NCBI RefSeq assembly: GCF_900188435.1
Contig: NZ_FYFA01000001.1
Location: 992,001-1,056,000 of the forward strand
Source of the DNA: Marinobacter sp. es.048
Lineage (GTDB): Bacteria; Pseudomonadota; Gammaproteobacteria; Pseudomonadales; Oleiphilaceae
Direction of reading: 5' to 3'
Length of the DNA stretch: 64,000 nt
Shown: one piece after another, positions 8,973 to 19,411 of the stretch
How the letters are laid out: the number at the start of each line of letters is the position of its first letter
Numbering within the stretch: the stretch's first letter is position 1
The notes under the pieces: generated by a model
Told to the model about the DNA's origin: nothing
What the model saw: only the letters and a program-made list of their open reading frames with translations
Databases searched by the model: none
Translations under genes and position numbers: made by a program

Positions 8973-10460
8973 TCAGTGGTCAAAATCATAGTACGTCATG
9001 GCCACCGCGCGGAAAATCGCACGGCCCTTGTTCATGGTTTCCTTCCACTCGAGGCGGGGCACCGAATCGGCCACTACGCCTGCGCCGGCCTGGATGTGCA
9101 GGGTGTTGTCCTTGATCACAGCGGTACGGATGGCAATGGCGGTATCCATGTTGCCGTTGAAGGACAGGTAGCCTACGGCGCCGCCGTAGACCCCACGCTT
9201 GACCGGCTCCAGCTCGTCGATAATCTCCATGGCCCGGATCTTGGGCGCACCACTGAGGGTGCCTGCAGGCAGGGTGGCCCGCAGCACATCCAGGCAACTG
9301 GTGTTGTCTTTCAGCCGGCCGGTGACGTTGGAAACAATGTGCATCACGTGGGAGTAGCGCTCCACGATCATCTTGTCGGTCAGCCGGACTGTGCCGGTTT
9401 CCGACACCCGGCCGGCATCGTTACGGCCCAGGTCGATCAGCATCAGATGCTCGGCAATTTCTTTCGGATCAGCCAGCAGTTCTGCTTCCAGCGCCTTGTC
9501 CTCGGCATCGGTGGCGCCCCGCTTTCGGGTGCCGGCGATCGGTCGAACCGTCACTTCCTCGTCTTCCACCCGGGCCAGGATTTCCGGGGAGGAACCCACG
9601 ATGTGGAAGTCACCCAGATCCAGGAAATACATGTAGGGGGAAGGATTCAGCACCCGAAGCGACCGGTACAGGTTCAGCGGCGGTGCCTCGAAGGGAATCG
9701 ACATACGCTGGGAGATCACCGTCTGCATCACATCGCCGTCGAGCACGTAGCCCTTGATCTTGTCTACCGCGGCTTCGAATTTGTCCTGGCTAAAGCCGGA
9801 GATGAAGTCGCTCTCGTCCACGGCCTTGCCGCGCAGGTGTTCTGGGGTGCGGGGCGCGTCAGCGGTTTGTCGGTGCAGATGGTTCTCCAGCTGATCAATG
9901 CGGCTCTGTGCCTTTTCGAAGGCGCCCTCAATGGCCGGATCGGCATGGACAATCAGATGCAGCTTGCCCCGAAGGTTGTCGAACACTACGATCTCGTTGG
10001 ACACCATCAACAGGATGTCCGGCGTGCCGATTTTGTCCGGCGGACAGCTCTTGCGCAGCCGTTTTTCTATGTAGCGCACGGTGTCGTAGCCGAAGTAGCC
10101 CACCAGGCCGCCGTTAAACCGGGGCAGCTCGTCCAGATCCGGTGCATGGAAGCGTTTCTGATAGGTCTCGACAAAGGCCAGCGGATCGTCCACTTCCTCG
10201 GTTTCGACAACCTCGCCGCCGCGGCTGATCTCCACCCGGTGGTCGAAGACCTTCAGCACTTCGTGACTGGGCAGGCCGATGATCGAATACCGGCCCCATT
10301 TCTCCCCGCCCTGAACGGATTCGAACAGGTAGGAATAGGGTCCGCTGGCGAGTTTGAGGTAGGTGCTCAGAGGCGTGTCGAGATCGGCCAGAACCTCGCG
10401 GTATACGGGGATGCGGTTAAAGCCGGCGTCGGCGAGCTCGGCGAATTGCTCGGGGGTCAT
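8973..10460 (-). CDS. trpE: anthranilate synthase component I
   Basis: TrpE converts chorismate to anthranilate with ammonia from TrpG. The 495-residue protein has the N-terminal regulatory region ([10 protein letters not shown], equivalent to the tryptophan-binding LLES element). The chorismate-binding domain shows [52 protein letters not shown] and [11 protein letters not shown]. The ATG at 10460 (MTPEQF) is preferred to the longer open frame because it gives the usual N-terminus. It follows gph by 31 bases, giving rpe-gph-trpE, an order known from pseudomonads. Confidence 0.96.
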   Translation of the reverse strand: MTPEQFAELADAGFNRIPVYREVLADLDTPLSTYLKLASGPYSYLFESVQGGEKWGRYSIIGLPSHEVLKVFDHRVEISRGGEVVETEEVDDPLAFVETYQKRFHAPDLDELPRFNGGLVGYFGYDTVRYIEKRLRKSCPPDKIGTPDILLMVSNEIVVFDNLRGKLHLIVHADPAIEGAFEKAQSRIDQLENHLHRQTADAPRTPEHLRGKAVDESDFISGFSQDKFEAAVDKIKGYVLDGDVMQTVISQRMSIPFEAPPLNLYRSLRVLNPSPYMYFLDLGDFHIVGSSPEILARVEDEEVTVRPIAGTRKRGATDAEDKALEAELLADPKEIAEHLMLIDLGRNDAGRVSETGTVRLTDKMIVERYSHVMHIVSNVTGRLKDNTSCLDVLRATLPAGTLSGAPKIRAMEIIDELEPVKRGVYGGAVGYLSFNGNMDTAIAIRTAVIKDNTLHIQAGAGVVADSVPRLEWKETMNKGRAIFRAVAMTYYDFDH

Positions 10461-10491
10461 GGTGCGGTTTCCTGAAATCGGAGTTGCATCT

Positions 10492-11181
10492 TTACAAAAG
10501 CTCGGCCAGCGAATCAACAACCGCATCGGCACCGAGGGTATCCACTGCGGGTCCGTAGTTGTAGCCGTAACGGACCGCTACGCAGGGAATGCCTGCTGCC
10601 AGTGCGGCATTAATATCCGCCCCGGAGTCGCCCACCATCACCGTGGTTCCCCGGGTTCCGCCCAGGTTTTCCATGGCATAAAGCAGGGGGGCCGGATCGG
10701 GTTTCTTGACCGGCAGGGTGTCACCGCCCACGGTCAGATCAAACCAGTGGTCCAGCCCCATCTGTTCCAGCAGAGGCGCCACGAACTGTTCCGGCTTGTT
10801 GGTGACGATACCCAGTCTGCAGCCCTGATTCTTCAGATGCGTGAGGCAGGCCTCGACACCGGCATAGACCACTGAATGCTGCCCGTTGATGGTGCCGTAG
10901 GCGTGATAGAAAATCGCCAGGGCATCCTTGAAAAGGGCATCGTCTTTCGGCTTCGCCGGTTCCCAGTCCACTTGGCCGGCCAGCGCCCGGCGCACCAGAA
11001 CGCTGGCGCCGTTGCCTACCCAGTTCCGTACCCGATCAATTCCCGCCGGTGAACGCCCCAGATGCTCCAGCATCTGATCCACGGCCGCTGCCAGATCCGG
11101 GGCGCTGTCCACCAGGGTGCCGTCGAGATCGAACAGGGCAACGCCCGGCCAGCGAGGGTTGAACAAACCCGCCAGACTCAT
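10492..11181 (-). CDS. gph: phosphoglycolate phosphatase
   Basis: A 229-residue HAD-superfamily phosphatase. The nucleophile motif is [13 protein letters not shown] (DxDGT), motif II is IVTNK and motif III/IV is KPDPAPLLY and VGDSGADI, with a helical cap between them. The length, sequence and position between rpe and trpE match Gph, which removes 2-phosphoglycolate formed during repair of DNA ends. Its ATG overlaps the rpe stop by four bases, indicating translational coupling. Confidence 0.92.
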   Translation of the reverse strand: MSLAGLFNPRWPGVALFDLDGTLVDSAPDLAAAVDQMLEHLGRSPAGIDRVRNWVGNGASVLVRRALAGQVDWEPAKPKDDALFKDALAIFYHAYGTINGQHSVVYAGVEACLTHLKNQGCRLGIVTNKPEQFVAPLLEQMGLDHWFDLTVGGDTLPVKKPDPAPLLYAMENLGGTRGTTVMVGDSGADINAALAAGIPCVAVRYGYNYGPAVDTLGADAVVDSLAELL

Positions 11182-11864
11182 TGGCTGATCACCCTGCGGG
11201 CCTGCTCCAGTTCTTCGCGCATAGCATCTATGGTGGTTTTGTAGTCGTCGGTGTTAAAGATGGCAGACCCCGCCACGAAGGTGTCGGCACCGGCCTCGGC
11301 GATTTCCCGAATGTTCTCGGTCTTCACGCCACCATCGATTTCCAGGCGGATATTGTAGTTGCTGGCATCAATGCGCTTGCGGGCTTCCCGGAGCTTGTCG
11401 AGGGTGCCGGGAATGAACTTCTGGCCACCAAAGCCGGGGTTTACCGACATCATCAGCACCATGTCCAGCTTGTCCATCACATGATCCATGTAATGCAGTG
11501 GCGTGGCCGGATTGAACACCAGGCCTGCCTGGCAGCCGCCGTCGCGAATCAATTGCAATGAACGGTCAATGTGGTTGGTCGCTTCCGGGTGGAAGGTAAT
11601 GTAACTGGCCCCGGCGTCGATAAACTTACGTATGAGATCGTCGACCGGCGATACCATCAGGTGTACATCGATGGGGGCGGTCACGCCATGCTTGCGCAGC
11701 GCCTCGCAGACCATGGGGCCAATGGTGAGATTGGGTACATAGTGATTGTCCATCACATCAAAGTGCACGACATCGGCGCCGGCGGCCAGTACGTTGTCGA
11801 CTTCCTCGCCAAGGCGGGCAAAATCGGCAGACAGGATGGATGGGGCAATCAGGTAAGGATTCAT
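11178..11864 (-). CDS. rpe: ribulose-phosphate 3-epimerase
   Basis: Rpe interconverts ribulose 5-phosphate and xylulose 5-phosphate in the pentose phosphate pathway. The 228-residue TIM barrel shows [13 protein letters not shown], the metal site [26 protein letters not shown], and the second metal/phosphate segment EIDGGVK, all complete. It is the first gene of rpe-gph-trpE. It diverges from the DUF3530 gene; the 117-base gap should hold both promoters. Confidence 0.96.
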   Translation of the reverse strand: MNPYLIAPSILSADFARLGEEVDNVLAAGADVVHFDVMDNHYVPNLTIGPMVCEALRKHGVTAPIDVHLMVSPVDDLIRKFIDAGASYITFHPEATNHIDRSLQLIRDGGCQAGLVFNPATPLHYMDHVMDKLDMVLMMSVNPGFGGQKFIPGTLDKLREARKRIDASNYNIRLEIDGGVKTENIREIAEAGADTFVAGSAIFNTDDYKTTIDAMREELEQARRVISQ

Positions 11865-11981
11865 GACGGCTCTCTCACAACAATGGATAATGGCGTGGTC
11901 AGCGGTCCCTGCCGCACATTCAGAATGGCTGCTAGTCTAACAGCTCAGTGGCGTTTTTTCGCAGTCAAAGGATCAGTATCT

Positions 11982-12941
11982 GTGCAGAGATTCGAGATTT
12001 ACCGGCCCGGCGTGTTCTGGTTTTTCATCCTGGCGCTGATGTCTGTCATGCCGTCCACCACCTTCGGGCAGGCGGAGGGTGAGCCGGCCGGCGAGACGGG
12101 AGACACGGCGGCGCCGGCTTCGGAGTCTGCGAGTCGGGCCCTGGTCTGGACGGGCACCGGCGAACGCTCCCTGACCCAGAGCTTTCCCGAGTCAGCGGTA
12201 TGGCTGGAGCTTGAGGAGGGCGACCGGGCGCTTGGGCTGTTCTATCCGGAAGCCAGGTTGCCGGCCCGCGGCGCGGTGCTGGTTCTGTCAGATGAAGGCG
12301 AAACTGCTGCTTCCGGGTTGACCGGGCCACTGGCGGCGGGGCTGGCTTCCCGGGGCTGGGCCGTATTCTCGCTGGGTCTGGAGTCGCCCTCGCCGGTTCT
12401 GAGTGAGGTCCTGATGCGGCCGGTGGTCGAGAAGCCGGCGACTGAAGCGGGCTCGGGTGAACAGGAAGCATCAGAATCGGTAATGATCGATGTCATGGCT
12501 TCCGAGGGTGCCGATGATCTTGAGGCGCGCTACAGAAGCCGGATCAACCAGATGCTCCAGGCAGGGCTGGCCCTGCTGGTTGAGCGGGGCTATGAAACAC
12601 CGGCTGTTCTCGGTGTCGGGCGAGCCAGTATACACGTGACCAACCGGGTATTGGATGGCGCCGATGCCTCTGCGCTTGTCTGGGTGGCTCCCGAGTTTTA
12701 TCCCGTTGACCGGTCAGATCTGCCGGAACGTCTGGCATCGCTGGGCATGGACCTGCTGGAGCTGTATCCCTCCGGACTCGTTGATGATAAATCGGACTGG
12801 AGTATTGGCATGAGGTTGCGTCGGGCCGGGATGAGTGGTTTCGAGCGACAACCGATTCCCTGGGTCAGTCCTGCGCCTGAGTCTCTGGGCGATGGCGTGG
12901 CCAGTCGTGTTGCCGCCTGGCTGGAATTCCGCGAGCGTTAG
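11982..12941 (+). CDS. DUF3530 family exported protein
   Basis: A 319-residue protein with a hydrophobic N-terminus (VFWFFILALMSVMPSTTFG) that looks like a cleaved signal peptide. I recognise the DUF3530 pattern: AVWLELEEGDRALGLFYPE, then AVLVLSDEGETA, then a segment with conserved Trp and Ser. It has an alpha/beta-hydrolase-like topology without a clear GxSxG triad. The GTG at 11982 is chosen from AAAGGA nine bases upstream; the longer open frame overlaps rpe antisense. The function is unknown; the export signal suggests the periplasm. Its stop overlaps the convergent J-domain gene by four bases. Confidence 0.72.
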   Translation: MQRFEIYRPGVFWFFILALMSVMPSTTFGQAEGEPAGETGDTAAPASESASRALVWTGTGERSLTQSFPESAVWLELEEGDRALGLFYPEARLPARGAVLVLSDEGETAASGLTGPLAAGLASRGWAVFSLGLESPSPVLSEVLMRPVVEKPATEAGSGEQEASESVMIDVMASEGADDLEARYRSRINQMLQAGLALLVERGYETPAVLGVGRASIHVTNRVLDGADASALVWVAPEFYPVDRSDLPERLASLGMDLLELYPSGLVDDKSDWSIGMRLRRAGMSGFERQPIPWVSPAPESLGDGVASRVAAWLEFRER

Positions 12942-13699
12942 GGGCGGAGGGTGTTGTGGCGCTTTATCAGTTCCCAGGCCTGTTGGTAGTGGAGCAGGCG
13001 TTCCTTGGCCAGGCTTCGGTCGCGGTCACTGACCTGCTGTTGGGCAAGCTTGTCCGGGTGGCACTCGGATATCTTCTTGCGATAGGCCCGTTTGATCACT
13101 TCCAGGGAATCCCGGCGGGTAACCCCTAGAAGTTCACAGGCCTGCTGATAGCTGGTGGGTCTGGAAAGGTTCTCGCTGTGCCGGATCCAGACCTTGCTGG
13201 CATAACTGTCGAAAATGTCCTCGCTGATTCTTACCGGCAGACCAATCTGGTCAATGGCGTCCTCACAGCGATAACGTCTGGGTTTGCCGGGGCGGCCGTT
13301 AAGCTGGCTGGCGTGGCAGAGACAGATGGCGGTTTTCAACGCGGGAGCTGGCCAGAGACGGTGGGAAAGGCGCATGGCCAGCCCACGGATAAACGGCAGC
13401 TGCCCGGCCGACTTGCCCTGCTGGAACCAGCCAATGGCCCGTCTGCGCTGGCGTTTCGACAGCCTCATGGCCTTGATCAGCGATTCGGCATAGCCAATGT
13501 CGGCCTCGGTCACCCGTCCGTCTGCCTTGGCGATATAGCCGAGGAAGAAAAACAGAGAATGTCCGCACCAGCGGGGCAGGCGTGCGCGCTCGATCAGCGC
13601 AGGGGCCTGATGACCACAGGCCGAAAGTTCCCGCATCAGGCTGGAGAACTCGGCTTCCATCCGGGCCGGCAGCGCCGGTTGCCTGTTACTGCCCGCCAT
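12938..13699 (-). CDS. TerB/J-domain co-chaperone (DjlA-like)
   Basis: Residues about 45-130 form a TerB-like helical domain (FFFLGYIAKADGRVTEADI), and the last ~65 residues form a J domain with HPDK. This combination is that of DjlA, the DnaK co-chaperone. E. coli DjlA has an N-terminal membrane anchor, which is not evident here, so a soluble variant is likely. The start overlaps the murU stop on the same strand (13686-13699), suggesting an amgK-murU-djlA-like operon. The J domain should stimulate DnaK ATPase; the client is unknown. Confidence 0.8.
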   Translation of the reverse strand: MAGSNRQPALPARMEAEFSSLMRELSACGHQAPALIERARLPRWCGHSLFFFLGYIAKADGRVTEADIGYAESLIKAMRLSKRQRRRAIGWFQQGKSAGQLPFIRGLAMRLSHRLWPAPALKTAICLCHASQLNGRPGKPRRYRCEDAIDQIGLPVRISEDIFDSYASKVWIRHSENLSRPTSYQQACELLGVTRRDSLEVIKRAYRKKISECHPDKLAQQQVSDRDRSLAKERLLHYQQAWELIKRHNTLRP

Positions 13700-14384
13700 G
13701 GCTCTCGGATTCCCTGTTGCCCAGTTGCCTGTCCAGTGCCTGCAGGCGTTCCGGGGTGCCCACGTCTACCCATTGTCCCGGATGGTAAAGGCCTTTCACG
13801 CGGCCTTCGCCCATGGCATTGCGCAGCACCGGGCCCAGCTTTCCCGCCCGGTCAGTCAGGCCTTCGAACAGCCGCCGGTGCAACAGGCTGATGCCGGTGA
13901 ACGTCAACTTGTCCGGCCCGTCGCCAATGAGCCGTCCCTGATCGGTCAGGTGAAAGTCGCCTTCTGGATGGTGTGGCGGGTTGTCGGTGACAACCAGCAA
14001 GGCGTCCGCTTCAGTCGGCGGTGTCAGTTGTGACAGGTCGAAATCGCTCCAGATATCGCCGTTGATCACCAGAATCCAGTCAGACTTGTCATCGGCAAGC
14101 AGAGGCAGGGCGCGCACTATGCCGCCGGCGGTTTCCAGCGGTTCGCCTTCCCGGGAATATTCAATGGACAGTCCGAACTGCTCGCCATTGCCCAGGGTTT
14201 CCTCGATCTTGTCACCCAGCCAGGCGTGGTTGATCACCACCTCACAGACTCCTGCCCGCCGTAGGTGGTCCAGATGGTAGCTGATCAGAGGCTTGCCGGC
14301 AGCCCTTAGCAGGGGCTTTGGTGTGGCCAGCGTCAGTGGCCGCATGCGTTCACCTTTGCCGGCAGCGAGAATCATGGCCTTCAC
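13686..14384 (-). CDS. murU: N-acetylmuramate alpha-1-phosphate uridylyltransferase
   Basis: MurU makes UDP-MurNAc from MurNAc-1-phosphate, bypassing de novo synthesis and the fosfomycin target MurA. The 232-residue protein is a nucleotidyltransferase with MILAAGKGERMRPLT, KPLL, the metal site VINGDIWSDFD and WVDVGTPERL. The GTG at 14384 is chosen because it overlaps the amgK stop (GTGA) and starts the conserved KAMILAAG segment. It is paired with amgK as in pseudomonads, where the two enzymes act in sequence. Confidence 0.92.
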   Translation of the reverse strand: MKAMILAAGKGERMRPLTLATPKPLLRAAGKPLISYHLDHLRRAGVCEVVINHAWLGDKIEETLGNGEQFGLSIEYSREGEPLETAGGIVRALPLLADDKSDWILVINGDIWSDFDLSQLTPPTEADALLVVTDNPPHHPEGDFHLTDQGRLIGDGPDKLTFTGISLLHRRLFEGLTDRAGKLGPVLRNAMGEGRVKGLYHPGQWVDVGTPERLQALDRQLGNRESESHGGQ

Positions 14385-15439
14385 TGGGGCAGGTGCTCCT
14401 GACCCGGGGCCGGGCCGATGCTCGCCTCGATCCGGGGCATAACCATATCGCTGAGCCATTCGTGGAAGTGGCGAAGGGCCGGCTGCCGGCTGCTGGCAAC
14501 GATCAGGTACTGAACGGTTCGGGGAATATCCTTGAGGTAGCCGTGCTTGCCATCGCGGATCGACAGCCGGGCGAAAATCCCGGCGGCCTTCAGGTGCCGC
14601 TGCATGCCCATCAGTTCAAACCACTGTCGGAAGGTCTCCCGGTCGGCGCGGTGTAGGCCCGCATCGAGACTGCTCTGGCGGTAGTCTTCCAGCCACTCGC
14701 AGATGCGTTCCTCCGGCCATTGGATGTAGCAGTCCTTCAGCAGCGAGACCACATCGTAGGTGACCGGCCCGGCAACCGCGTCCTGGAAATCGATGACACC
14801 CGGGGGCGGTTGATTCGGGCGAACCAGAAGGTTTCGGGAATGGTAGTCCCGATGAACCGTCACTTCCGGTTGCGCCAGAGCGCTTTCCCGCAGCATGGAA
14901 AAGGTGGTGTCCAGCAGAGCCCGCTCGCTGTTTTCAAGGCTCATGCCCAGATGCTGCTCCAGCAGCCAGTCCGGAAACAGCGCCATTTCCCGCTCGAGCA
15001 GGGTGGCATCGTAGGGTGGTAGCGGGTAATCCCTGGGTGAAGTCTGGCGGGCAATCAGGGTCAGCTCCTCCAGGGCGTTCCGGTAGAGCTGGTCTGCGGA
15101 GTCGTTGTTCAACTGGCCAAGCATCAGCTGGTCACCAAAATCCTCCAGCAGCAGGAAGCCCTGTTTCAGATCGGCCTGGACAATGTTCGGCACGGCAATG
15201 CCCTGCTGGTGCCAGTGCCGTGCGATGGCCACGAAGGGTTCGCAGTCTTCATGTTCCGGGGGCGCATCCATAACGATAAACGGCACGCCGTCACCGGGAG
15301 CCGTCGCCTGATTGGCGTGCGGCCAGACCCGGAAATAGCGGCGAAAACTGGCATCGCCGGAAACAGGTTCGGCTTCGCTCTGTTCGAAGCCGGGGAACTG
15401 TCTGACCCAGTTGGTCAGCAACTGCAGGCGGGTGTCCAT
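14381..15439 (-). CDS. amgK: anomeric MurNAc/GlcNAc kinase
   Basis: AmgK phosphorylates recovered N-acetylmuramate or N-acetylglucosamine at C1. The 352-residue protein has an aminoglycoside-phosphotransferase-like kinase fold. GDASFRRYFR forms the nucleotide region, LLLEDFGD the hinge, VHRDYHSRNLLV the catalytic loop and GVIDFQDAVAGPVTYD the Mg site. The ATG at 15439 (MDTRLQLL) gives the family N-terminus; the longer open frame has no ribosome site. It diverges from lptD across 182 bases and heads the amgK-murU unit. Confidence 0.93.
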   Translation of the reverse strand: MDTRLQLLTNWVRQFPGFEQSEAEPVSGDASFRRYFRVWPHANQATAPGDGVPFIVMDAPPEHEDCEPFVAIARHWHQQGIAVPNIVQADLKQGFLLLEDFGDQLMLGQLNNDSADQLYRNALEELTLIARQTSPRDYPLPPYDATLLEREMALFPDWLLEQHLGMSLENSERALLDTTFSMLRESALAQPEVTVHRDYHSRNLLVRPNQPPPGVIDFQDAVAGPVTYDVVSLLKDCYIQWPEERICEWLEDYRQSSLDAGLHRADRETFRQWFELMGMQRHLKAAGIFARLSIRDGKHGYLKDIPRTVQYLIVASSRQPALRHFHEWLSDMVMPRIEASIGPAPGQEHLPQ

Positions 15440-15621
15440 AGCTCGGGTTGCGATCCTGTAAATTAAGTTGTCGCTGACAGCGAAAGTTAGCAGACGAGTA
15501 TAAAGAGGGTAAATCGGTTTTGCAGCGGAGTTTCCGTTAACAACCCCGGAGGGCACGTGTAAACTAGACGCCGGTAAATATTGCCCGTCCTCCAATTCAC
15601 CCGGAACAGGATCCAGCCACC

Positions 15622-18006
15622 GTGCCATGTCCCGAACGCCCACTGCAATCGCCGGAAGCCCGGTGGCAGAGCCGGTATGGCCGTTTGTTGCTGGCCGCGC
15701 TTCTGGGTTTGGTGGGGGCGGCAGGTCACGCTCAGACAGCACCATCAGCGGCGGAAATTGACTGGCGGCCCAGGGCGGAACTGCCAACCGAGGTGCGGTC
15801 TTCGTTGCCCCTGTTCTGTGACGGTGGTTATTTGCCGTCCGGTAGAAGCAATGGCGTTGACAGTGCGTTTGCCAATGGCGCTGATGCCGAACAACCGCTG
15901 GAGGCTAGAGGCCTGAATGCCCGGTATGAAATTGACCGCGAGTTGTTTCTCCAGGGCGATGTCCGGATCCGCCAGGGTGGCTTCCAGGTAACCGGTTCAG
16001 AAGCCCGTTACAGCCAGCAGCAGGGCGCAGTGTCGGTTCAGGGGCCACTGGTCAGTCGAGGCGAGGGCTTCCTCCTGACCGGTGAGAACGCGAATTATGA
16101 TGTGGATACCGGCCGCCTGGATATCAACACCGCGACGTTTCTTCTGCACGGCCCCGAAATGCGCGGTAGCGCCGGCAGCCTGGCACGTATCAGCGAGGAG
16201 CAGGTCGTCATTGAAGATGGCTTTCTGACCACCTGCGGCCCCAGACAGAATGACTGGGCCATCGTTGCCTCGGATATCAGGCTGGATCGGGCGCAAGGAT
16301 TCGGTACCGCCAAACACGTTCGATTGGAAGTCCTGGATGTGCCGGTGTTCTACTGGCCGTGGGCGAGCTTTCCCATTGATGATCGCCGCAAGTCCGGTTT
16401 CCTATACCCGCAGTTCGGCTCTTCCAGTGCCGGCAGCGGCGGCTTTCTCGCCGTGCCCTATTACTTCAACCTGGCACCCCATTACGACGCGACGCTGATG
16501 CCCCAGTACATTCATGGCCGTGGCCTGTTCAACGAAGTCGAAGGCCGGTACCTCAGCTCTCTCGGGGAAACTACCCTGCAGCTTGGGTACATCGGCAATG
16601 ATTCGGCGTTCCAGGAAGAAAATCCCGGTGAATCCGGTGAGCGCTGGGCCCTGGATGCCACGACCCGGGCTGCCTTCGGCCTTGGCTGGCGGGGCTATGG
16701 GGATTTTTCCGCGGTGAGCGATGAGGACTATCTCAGCGACCTGAACCGCAGCCTGGAGATCAATCAGGCAACCCACCTGCAGAGAAAAGGCGGGGTGACC
16801 TACCGAAGCGATCAGCAGTATTTCGATGCCTACCTCAATGATTACCAGACCATCAGTGACCGCATCGCTGATGTGGACAAGCCCTATGCCCAGTTGCCAG
16901 AAGTGATCTACGCAGGCCAGACTGGTGCGGGGATTGTCGAGGCCAGCCTGGAAAGCCAGTACACGGTGTTTTACCGGGATAACGAAGCACTCACCGGTCT
17001 GGACCGGGCCAACGGCCAGCGTTTCCGTGCCCGACCGGAACTGGCGTTGCCAATGCGGGCATTGTGGGGTTTCAGCCGGCCTTCGGTGAGCGTGGATTAC
17101 ACCCGCTATGATCTGGAGGACTACACACTGGGCGATGGCACCTTTGACCGTACTGTGCCGGTTGCCGAATGGGATAACGGGTTGTATTTCGACCGACAGA
17201 GCAGCCTGTTTGATGTGCCTTACAACCAGACTCTGGAGCCCCGGCTCTATTACGCCTGGGCCGATGCCGATCCGGATCAGAACGACATTCCGGATTTCGA
17301 CACCGACCTCCAGACCTTTCGTTTTGAGCAACTGTTTCGCCCGGACCGCTTCACCGGAGGTGACCGGGTAGGCGATGCCAACCAGTTGACCGTTGCCCTG
17401 ACCAGCCGTTTCAATGACCTGCTCACTGGTTCCGAGCGTGCCCGGTTCAGTATTGGTCAGGTCCAGTATTTTGAGGATCGCGAGGTGACCCTGTTTGGCG
17501 AGGGTGCCGGTACCCGGAGCCGTTCTCCGCTGGCGGGTGAAGTCGTGCTTAACCCGTTTGATACCCTTGAGATCCGCTCCTCCGGCCTGTGGGATCCCGA
17601 CACCGGCGATACCGAAGAGGGCCGGAGCCAGTTGACCTTTCACTCCAGGGACTACCGGTACCTGGCCAGTGTGGGGCACACCTACAGCCGGGACGAACTG
17701 GAACAGTCGGATATTGCGGCGGTTTTCCCGGTGTCGGACCGTGTTAGTCTGATCGGCCGCTGGGTCTATGATTCGGAACTTGACCGAACCGTCGGATCCC
17801 TGGCCGGGCTCGAATACAATAACTGTTGCTGGAGTGTTCAAGTGGTTCACCAGAACTACCTGACCGACGACCGGGAGCTTGAAAGCCGCATACTGTTCCA
17901 GATTCAGCTGAAGGGCCTCGGTGGCAGCGATGGTGCCTCATCAAGTATTTCCGAGGCCCTTTACGGTTTTGATGAAAGGGAGCGTCGTCGTTTTGGAACT
18001 CCCTGA
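15622..18006 (+). CDS. lptD: LPS-assembly protein LptD
   Basis: LptD is the outer-membrane barrel that inserts lipopolysaccharide with LptE. The 794-residue protein has a signal peptide (LLLAALLGLVGAAGHAQ) and a periplasmic OstA/LptA-like jellyroll (about residues 85-220). A large barrel follows, with alternating aromatic strands. Four cysteines match the essential disulfide pattern: LFCDGGY, TTCGPRQ and the adjacent pair in NNCCWSV. Only a GTG at 15622 fits the frame; a purine patch lies about 11 bases upstream. It begins the lptD-surA-pdxA-rsmA-apaH block. Confidence 0.95.
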   Translation: MPCPERPLQSPEARWQSRYGRLLLAALLGLVGAAGHAQTAPSAAEIDWRPRAELPTEVRSSLPLFCDGGYLPSGRSNGVDSAFANGADAEQPLEARGLNARYEIDRELFLQGDVRIRQGGFQVTGSEARYSQQQGAVSVQGPLVSRGEGFLLTGENANYDVDTGRLDINTATFLLHGPEMRGSAGSLARISEEQVVIEDGFLTTCGPRQNDWAIVASDIRLDRAQGFGTAKHVRLEVLDVPVFYWPWASFPIDDRRKSGFLYPQFGSSSAGSGGFLAVPYYFNLAPHYDATLMPQYIHGRGLFNEVEGRYLSSLGETTLQLGYIGNDSAFQEENPGESGERWALDATTRAAFGLGWRGYGDFSAVSDEDYLSDLNRSLEINQATHLQRKGGVTYRSDQQYFDAYLNDYQTISDRIADVDKPYAQLPEVIYAGQTGAGIVEASLESQYTVFYRDNEALTGLDRANGQRFRARPELALPMRALWGFSRPSVSVDYTRYDLEDYTLGDGTFDRTVPVAEWDNGLYFDRQSSLFDVPYNQTLEPRLYYAWADADPDQNDIPDFDTDLQTFRFEQLFRPDRFTGGDRVGDANQLTVALTSRFNDLLTGSERARFSIGQVQYFEDREVTLFGEGAGTRSRSPLAGEVVLNPFDTLEIRSSGLWDPDTGDTEEGRSQLTFHSRDYRYLASVGHTYSRDELEQSDIAAVFPVSDRVSLIGRWVYDSELDRTVGSLAGLEYNNCCWSVQVVHQNYLTDDRELESRILFQIQLKGLGGSDGASSSISEALYGFDERERRRFGTP

Positions 18007-18070
18007 GTGGATCCCGGACTAAGGCCCCCAAAACGCCAGAAAAGCTCAAATTCTATTTGCAGAGGTGATT

Positions 18071-19411
18071 ATGAAGGCGACCCTTCGCCATGGTGTACAA
18101 GCGTTACTGGTTCTTCTTGCCGTTCTGGCCCCGTTGTCTGTTCAGGCCGAGCGAAAGCTGCTGGACCAGGTAGTGGCCATCGTCGACGAGGATGTCATCC
18201 TGCAGACCGAGCTGGAGGCGCGAATCAGTACCATTACAAGCAGGCTCAGTGCACAGGGCACGGCGCTGCCGCCGAGGCAGGTCCTGGAAGAACGGGTGCT
18301 TGACCAACTGATTACCGAATCGATCCAGATGCAGATGGCGGACCGTGCTGGAATGCGTATCAGCGATAACGAGCTGAATGAGACCATGGCCAACATTGCC
18401 GACCGCAATGGCATGAGCCTGGCGCAGTTTGAAAACCAGCTCGAAGCCGAAGGCGTGTCCTACAACCAGGCCCGCGAACAGATCCGCAAGGAGATGCTGA
18501 CCAGCCGGGTTCAGCAGCGCCAGGTCGGCAACCGGGTTCGGGTGACCGATCGGGAAGTTGAAAATTATCTGGAGAGTCTGGAAGCCCGTGGGGGCAATAA
18601 CGCCCAGTACAGGTTGGCGTACATTTTTGTGAGCGTTGATGACCCGTCCGACGAGGCGGAGGTGGATGCGGCTCGGGGAAAAGCTGAGCGTCTGCGCAAC
18701 GAGATTGCCAGTGGTCGTGATTTCCGCGAGGTGGCTGTTGCCGAGTCTGATGCCAGTAACGCCCTGGAAGGTGGGGATATGGGCTGGCGGGCCGAAGGCC
18801 AGCTGCCGTCTCTGGTCGCCCCGGTTGTGCCGGAGCTGCCGGTGGGTGAGCCGTCGGAAGTTCTGGAAAACAACAGCGGCTTCCACCTGGTGATGGTTAT
18901 GGACAAGCGCGGCGGTGAGCAGCAGCAGATGATCCAGCAGCATCGTGTCCGTCACATCCTGGTCCGGCCCTCCGAGGCAACCACCGACAACCAGGCCGAG
19001 ACCTTGATCCGCGACCTTTACCAACAGCTTCAGAACGGAGCCAGCTTCAGTGCCCTGGCCAGGGAGTATTCTGACGATCCGGTGTCCGGTTCCGACGGCG
19101 GGAATCTGGGCTGGGTAAGCCCGGGTCAGATGGTGCCGGCGTTTGAACAGGCCATGCTGGATGCCGACATTGGCGAGTTGCGCGGGCCGTTCCGTTCCCA
19201 GTTTGGCTGGCACATCCTGCAAGTCCAGGAGCGCCGCCAGAAAGACATTAGCGGCGATGTGCGCGACGCCGAAGCCCGCCAGGCCATCTATCGGCGCAAG
19301 TTTGAAACCGAATTGCAGAACTGGCTTCAGGAGATCCGTGATGAGGCCTTTATCGAGTTCAAGGGCGAGTACGCCAAGGACGAGCCTGCAGACGAAGAGC
19401 CGGTATCCTGA
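18071..19411 (+). CDS. surA: periplasmic chaperone/peptidyl-prolyl isomerase SurA
   Basis: SurA escorts unfolded outer-membrane proteins, including LptD, through the periplasm. The 446-residue protein has a signal peptide, the N-terminal SurA domain ([15 protein letters not shown]) and two parvulin domains (about residues 170-270 and 285-385). The second has [21 protein letters not shown] and FGWHILQV. The ATG at 18071 is chosen because GAGG lies just upstream; a GTG two codons earlier overlaps that site. Its stop overlaps the pdxA start by one base. Confidence 0.95.
   Translation: MKATLRHGVQALLVLLAVLAPLSVQAERKLLDQVVAIVDEDVILQTELEARISTITSRLSAQGTALPPRQVLEERVLDQLITESIQMQMADRAGMRISDNELNETMANIADRNGMSLAQFENQLEAEGVSYNQAREQIRKEMLTSRVQQRQVGNRVRVTDREVENYLESLEARGGNNAQYRLAYIFVSVDDPSDEAEVDAARGKAERLRNEIASGRDFREVAVAESDASNALEGGDMGWRAEGQLPSLVAPVVPELPVGEPSEVLENNSGFHLVMVMDKRGGEQQQMIQQHRVRHILVRPSEATTDNQAETLIRDLYQQLQNGASFSALAREYSDDPVSGSDGGNLGWVSPGQMVPAFEQAMLDADIGELRGPFRSQFGWHILQVQERRQKDISGDVRDAEARQAIYRRKFETELQNWLQEIRDEAFIEFKGEYAKDEPADEEPVS

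Noticed and set aside
8976..10475. A 499-codon open frame antisense to trpE
   Set aside because: trpE is certain from its motifs. The antisense frame reads as the low-complexity shadow common in GC-rich genes and has no recognisable domain.
16402..17850. A 482-codon open frame antisense to lptD
   Set aside because: Same reason: lptD has its four cysteines and the full barrel, and the antisense product has no family features or ribosome site.
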